DNA from: an uncultured Bacilli bacterium
Lineage (GTDB): Bacteria > Bacillota_I > Bacilli_A > RF39 > UBA660
Direction: 5' to 3'
NCBI GenBank assembly: GCA_947629405.1
Contig: CANRDL010000012.1
Coordinates: forward strand, 1-33,337
Length of the DNA stretch: 33,337 nt
A program made the translations under genes and the position numbers. A model generated the notes under the pieces. That model was not told the origin of the DNA. It did not search any database and was given only the letters and a program-made list of their open reading frames with translations. Of the stretch, positions 30,820 through 33,337 are shown piece after piece. Numbering within the stretch: position 1 is the stretch's first letter; each line of letters opens with the position of its first letter.

Positions 30820-31419
30820 ATGGCAAGATATACTGGACCATCATACAAAAAATCACGTCATTTATCTTTCTCTACTCTTGAAAACGGTAAAGATCTTAAA
30901 AGACCTTACGGACCTGGTGTTCATGGTAAAGATAGAAGAAGAAAACCAAGTGAATATGGAATCCAATTAATGGAAAAACAAAAAGTAAGAATAATGTATG
31001 GTTTAAATGAAAAACAATTTAAAAAATTGTTTGAACGTGCTCAAAAAATGAATGGTGTTGCTGGTGAAAATTTCTTAAAGCTTCTAGAAAGCAGACTTGA
31101 TAATCTTGTTTATAGAATCGGCTTTGGAAATACTAGACGTGCTGCTCGTCAACTTGTTAACCATGGACATATTTTAGTAAATGGTAAAAAAGTTGATATT
31201 CCATCTTATCAAGTTAAACCTGGAGATGTAATTAGTATTAAAGAAAATTCACTTGAACATCCAGCAATTAAAGCTTCATTAGAAGCAGTTACTAATCGTT
31301 TAGGATTTATATCATATGATGCTAAAAAAATGGCTGGAACATATGTAAGACTTCCAGAGCGTAGCGAATTAAATGCCGAAATAAATGAAAGTTTAATTGT
31401 TGAATATTACAACAGATAA
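30820..31419 (+). CDS. rpsD: Ribosomal protein uS4
   Basis: Small-subunit primary assembly protein and usual autoregulator of its own mRNA. It starts MARYTGPSYKKSRHLSFSTL, has the RPYGPGVHGKDRRRKPSEYG N-terminal region and the S4 RNA-binding domain (SRLDNLVYRIGFGNTRRAAR, VNHGHILVNGKKVDIPSY). The metal-binding Cys motif of some S4 proteins is absent (Cys-minus type). 199 residues, full length. Codon use is better adapted (more ACTs, GGTs) than in neighbours, as expected for a highly expressed gene. Confidence 0.98.
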   Translation: MARYTGPSYKKSRHLSFSTLENGKDLKRPYGPGVHGKDRRRKPSEYGIQLMEKQKVRIMYGLNEKQFKKLFERAQKMNGVAGENFLKLLESRLDNLVYRIGFGNTRRAARQLVNHGHILVNGKKVDIPSYQVKPGDVISIKENSLEHPAIKASLEAVTNRLGFISYDAKKMAGTYVRLPERSELNAEINESLIVEYYNR

Positions 31420-31425
31420 TAAATT

Positions 31426-31449
31426 AAGGAATTTAAATTCCTTTTTTTA
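31426..31449 (+). terminator. Terminator of rpsD
   Basis: AAGGAAT (31426-31432), loop TTAA, ATTCCTT (31437-31443) and a T-run. Confidence 0.88.
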
Positions 31450-31451
31450 TT

Positions 31452-31460
31452 TGGTATAAT
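31452..31460 (+). promoter_or_regulatory. Extended -10 promoter of the YigZ-type gene
   Basis: TGGTATAAT (31452-31460), immediately after the rpsD terminator and 17 nt before ATG 31478. The -35 would lie in the terminator hairpin. Confidence 0.55.
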
Positions 31461-31477
31461 TTAATTAGGTGATAATT

Positions 31478-31831
31478 ATGCTTATAAAAAAATGTACAAT
31501 AGAAGTTAAAAAATCAAAATTTATAAGTTATTATTATAATGTTACAGATGTAAATCAAGTAAAAAATATATTAGAAAATATAAAAAAAGAGCATAAAAAA
31601 GCTGCTCATTTTCCTTATGCTTATAAAATAGGAAATAATGAAAAAAAATCAGATGATAAAGAACCAACTAACACTGCTTCCCTTCCTATTTATAATATTA
31701 TTAAACAAAAAGAACTTAATGATGTATTAATTATAGTTGTAAGATATTTCGGTGGAATTAAACTTGGTACTGGAGGACTTTACAGAGCATATCAAAATGC
31801 TGTACTTGAGTTATTAAAAAAAGAAAATTAA
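31478..31831 (+). CDS. YigZ/IMPACT N-terminal domain protein, short form
   Basis: A 117-residue protein consisting of just the IMPACT (UPF0029) domain. The diagnostic segment RYFGGIKLGTGGLYRAY and the earlier KKAAHFPYAYKIG with DDKEPTNTAS are present. YigZ proteins normally have about 200 residues with a second C-terminal domain; that half is missing here and replaced by a stop inside the terminator. ATG 31478 is 6 nt from AGGTGA; GTG at 31469 is part of the ribosome site and rejected. Function is unproven in the family, though a link to translation or stress is proposed. Confidence 0.88.
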   Translation: MLIKKCTIEVKKSKFISYYYNVTDVNQVKNILENIKKEHKKAAHFPYAYKIGNNEKKSDDKEPTNTASLPIYNIIKQKELNDVLIIVVRYFGGIKLGTGGLYRAYQNAVLELLKKEN

Positions 31832-31851
31832 TTTTTTAATTTTCTTTTTTT
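31816..31851. terminator. Bidirectional terminator between the YigZ-type gene and dnaJ
   Basis: AAGAAAATTA (31821-31830) pairs with TAATTTTCTT (31837-31846), loop of 6, with T-runs on both strands (31847-31851 and, on minus, 31820-31816). The stop of the YigZ-type gene (31829-31831) and that of dnaJ (at 31850) lie in or beside the hairpin. Confidence 0.85.
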
Positions 31852-32956
31852 ATAAATATTTATTAAAGGTCTTAAACTCAGATGAATTATCAAGAGATGT
31901 CTCATTAAGTTCATTTAATAATTCTTTTTGTTTTCTAGAAAGTTTTGTAGGTGTAATAATATTTAAAATAACATACATATCTCCAGTACCATCGTGTTCA
32001 GATTTAATCCCCTTACCTTTTAATTTTAATTTATCTCCAGATTGAACACCTTCTTTTATAGTTAAAATAACATTATCATAAACAGTAGGTATTTCTTTTT
32101 CGCAACCTAATGCAGCTTCCGTAATTGTCAATGGTACTTCTAGATAAATATCATTACCATCTCGTTCAAATAATGGGTGGTTTTCTACATTAAATTCAAT
32201 GTAAACATCACCAGGATATCCTCCATTTCTTCCAGCTGGTCCTTTGCCACTAAGTCTAAGTCTAGAACCAGTATCAACACCTTTTGGAACTTTAATAATT
32301 ATTTCTTTATTTTTCTTTTCTCTTCCAGTTCCATGACATTTAGAACAAGTTTTTTTCATAGTAGAACCAGATCCTTGACAATAAGGACAAGTAGTTCTAG
32401 ATTGAAATGAACCAAATAATGATGTTGATTGTTGTACAATAAATCCTGTTCCATGGCAATTACTGCACTCTACTTTATCAAAGCCACCATTACCATTACA
32501 TTCATCGCAATCTTCTTCTAAATCTAATTTTATACTTTTTTTACAACCTTCAATCGCCTCTTCAAAAGTAAGTTTCATTCTAACTAAAACATCTTCGCCA
32601 TCAACTGCTTGGTTTCCTTTAGATTTCTTTCTTCGGCCAAAATTCATTCCAAATAAGTCTCCTAATATATCATCAAGGTCGATATCCACACTAGAAAAAC
32701 CGCCAAAACCACCAAAACCAGAAGCACCACCACCAAAATTAGGAGCATCATGGCCAAATCTATCATATTGAGCCTTTTTTTCCGGATCCGATAAAACCGA
32801 ATAAGCTTCGGATATTTCTTTAAATTTTTCTTCACTACCCGATTCTTTATTTAAATCAGGATGATATTTTTTGGCAAGTTTACGAAATGCACTTTTAATT
32901 TCTTGTTCACTTGCCCCTTTTTGAAGACCTAAAACCTCATAGTAATCTTTTTTCAA
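31850..32956 (-). CDS. dnaJ: Chaperone DnaJ
   Basis: Type I Hsp40 co-chaperone stimulating DnaK ATPase. J-domain with HPD ([10 protein letters not shown]) in the first 70 residues, a Gly/Phe region ([13 protein letters not shown]), four zinc-finger repeats [24 protein letters not shown] and CSKCHGTG, and two C-terminal substrate-binding domains. At 368 residues it is full length. The start codon is TTG at 32956, about 6 nt from GGAGGT; no ATG or GTG is suitably placed. dnaK is not in the window. The upstream pepF-like gene ends 3 nt before the start. Confidence 0.97.
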   Translation of the reverse strand: MKKDYYEVLGLQKGASEQEIKSAFRKLAKKYHPDLNKESGSEEKFKEISEAYSVLSDPEKKAQYDRFGHDAPNFGGGASGFGGFGGFSSVDIDLDDILGDLFGMNFGRRKKSKGNQAVDGEDVLVRMKLTFEEAIEGCKKSIKLDLEEDCDECNGNGGFDKVECSNCHGTGFIVQQSTSLFGSFQSRTTCPYCQGSGSTMKKTCSKCHGTGREKKNKEIIIKVPKGVDTGSRLRLSGKGPAGRNGGYPGDVYIEFNVENHPLFERDGNDIYLEVPLTITEAALGCEKEIPTVYDNVILTIKEGVQSGDKLKLKGKGIKSEHDGTGDMYVILNIITPTKLSRKQKELLNELNETSLDNSSEFKTFNKYL

Positions 32957-32959
32957 ATA

Positions 32960-33337
32960 TTACACCTCCTCGCTATAAATGGAGTCAAATTCATCAATTA
33001 AGGAATCAAAATAATCTATAGCATTTTTGTATACATTTTTATCTTCTAAATCAATTCCCAAAATTTTAAATGCTTCAGTTGGCCATTTATCGGAGCCAGT
33101 TTTTAAGAATTTCATATAATCATCAAGCATTTTTTTATCACCATCAATGATTTTTGATGCTACATATGCTGCTACACATATACAAATTGCATAACTAAAT
33201 AAATAAAAATTATTATAAAAATGTGATCTAGGAACCCAATTATTTTTTAAAAATTTATTCAGTTTTACTGATTTACCATAATATTTTTTATAAGAATTAT
33301 ATGATAACTCATCCAAATAATCTTTAGTTAGTGATCC
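32960..33337 (-). CDS. pepF: Oligoendopeptidase F-type M3 peptidase (partial, 5' end outside window)
   Basis: C-terminal 125 residues of an M3-family zinc oligoendopeptidase; the frame stays open to the right edge, so the N-terminal part and the HExxH motif lie outside. The visible part matches the PepF end: KDYLDELSYNSYKKYYG, then RSHFYNNFYLFSYAICICVA, VASKIIDGD and YMKFLKTGSDKWPTEAFKILGIDLED. The gene is immediately upstream of dnaJ (stop to start, 3 nt), so they may be co-transcribed. Whether it cleaves signal peptides or peptides taken up cannot be told. Confidence 0.88.
   Translation of the reverse strand, partial: GSLTKDYLDELSYNSYKKYYGKSVKLNKFLKNNWVPRSHFYNNFYLFSYAICICVAAYVASKIIDGDKKMLDDYMKFLKTGSDKWPTEAFKILGIDLEDKNVYKNAIDYFDSLIDEFDSIYSEEV

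Overview
The window is about 33 kb of a very AT-rich, endospore-forming Bacillota chromosome. EzrA, Prp with an extended L27, ComN, a T-box in front of hisS-aspS and a YjcZ-type mini-protein all point to Bacilli or their Mollicutes-adjacent gut relatives (inference). Spore formation is supported by spoIVFA-spoIVFB and a gerKA-gerKC-gerKB germinant-receptor operon. TGG encodes Trp and genes stop at TGA as well as TAA/TAG, so the standard bacterial code applies. I see no insertion sequence, integrase, phage gene or CRISPR array; this looks like core chromosome in which several familiar genes have unusual forms.

Layout, left to right. 1-3.4 kb (- strand): a T-box-controlled hisS-aspS-gatC(-gatA/B presumed) tRNA-charging operon. 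3.4-5.6 kb: a GNAT acetyltransferase, a UcpA-like short-chain dehydrogenase and a small lipoprotein. 5.6-8.1 kb: tRNA-Lys, a three-gene operon of membrane and zinc-ribbon proteins, one unknown gene, then tRNA-Ile and tRNA-Glu. 8.2-12.9 kb (-): an unknown gene with a strong promoter, then comN-rel-dtd-pfkB-smr. 12.9-15.3 kb (-): rplU-prp-rpmA behind an L21-type leader, preceded by spoIVFA-spoIVFB with a good sigma-E promoter match. 15.3-20.8 kb (-): a tightly coupled operon of a GdpP-like phosphodiesterase, rplI, dnaB, an M23 peptidase, walJ and rlmH. 20.9-24.6 kb (+): gerKA-gerKC-gerKB. 24.6-27.2 kb (-): a compact UvrD-like helicase and an FtsW-type SEDS protein. 27.3-33.3 kb: a YjcZ-type mini-protein, def, vanY-like, ezrA, rpsD with a structured leader, a short YigZ/IMPACT protein, dnaJ and the 3' end of an oligoendopeptidase F gene.

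How the genes fit together: most serve translation (aminoacyl-tRNA synthesis, proofreading, ribosomal proteins and maturation, deformylation, rRNA methylation), nucleotide second messengers (Rel, GdpP-like), replication, cell wall and division (FtsW, EzrA, M23, VanY-like), and sporulation or germination.

The observations most worth following are: a Rel enzyme whose hydrolase HDxxED motif has become HExxNH while the synthetase residues are intact; a very short T-box leader; a GdpP reduced to its DHH-DHHA1 core; a PfkB-family protein with SAHD in place of GAGD and a tail overlapping the next gene; a UvrD-like helicase without room for a 2B domain; and a repeated habit of placing stop codons inside the stems of intrinsic terminators. 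I did not find a clear candidate for a wholly new multi-gene system; the nearest is the zinc-ribbon/membrane operon at 5.85-7.27 kb.
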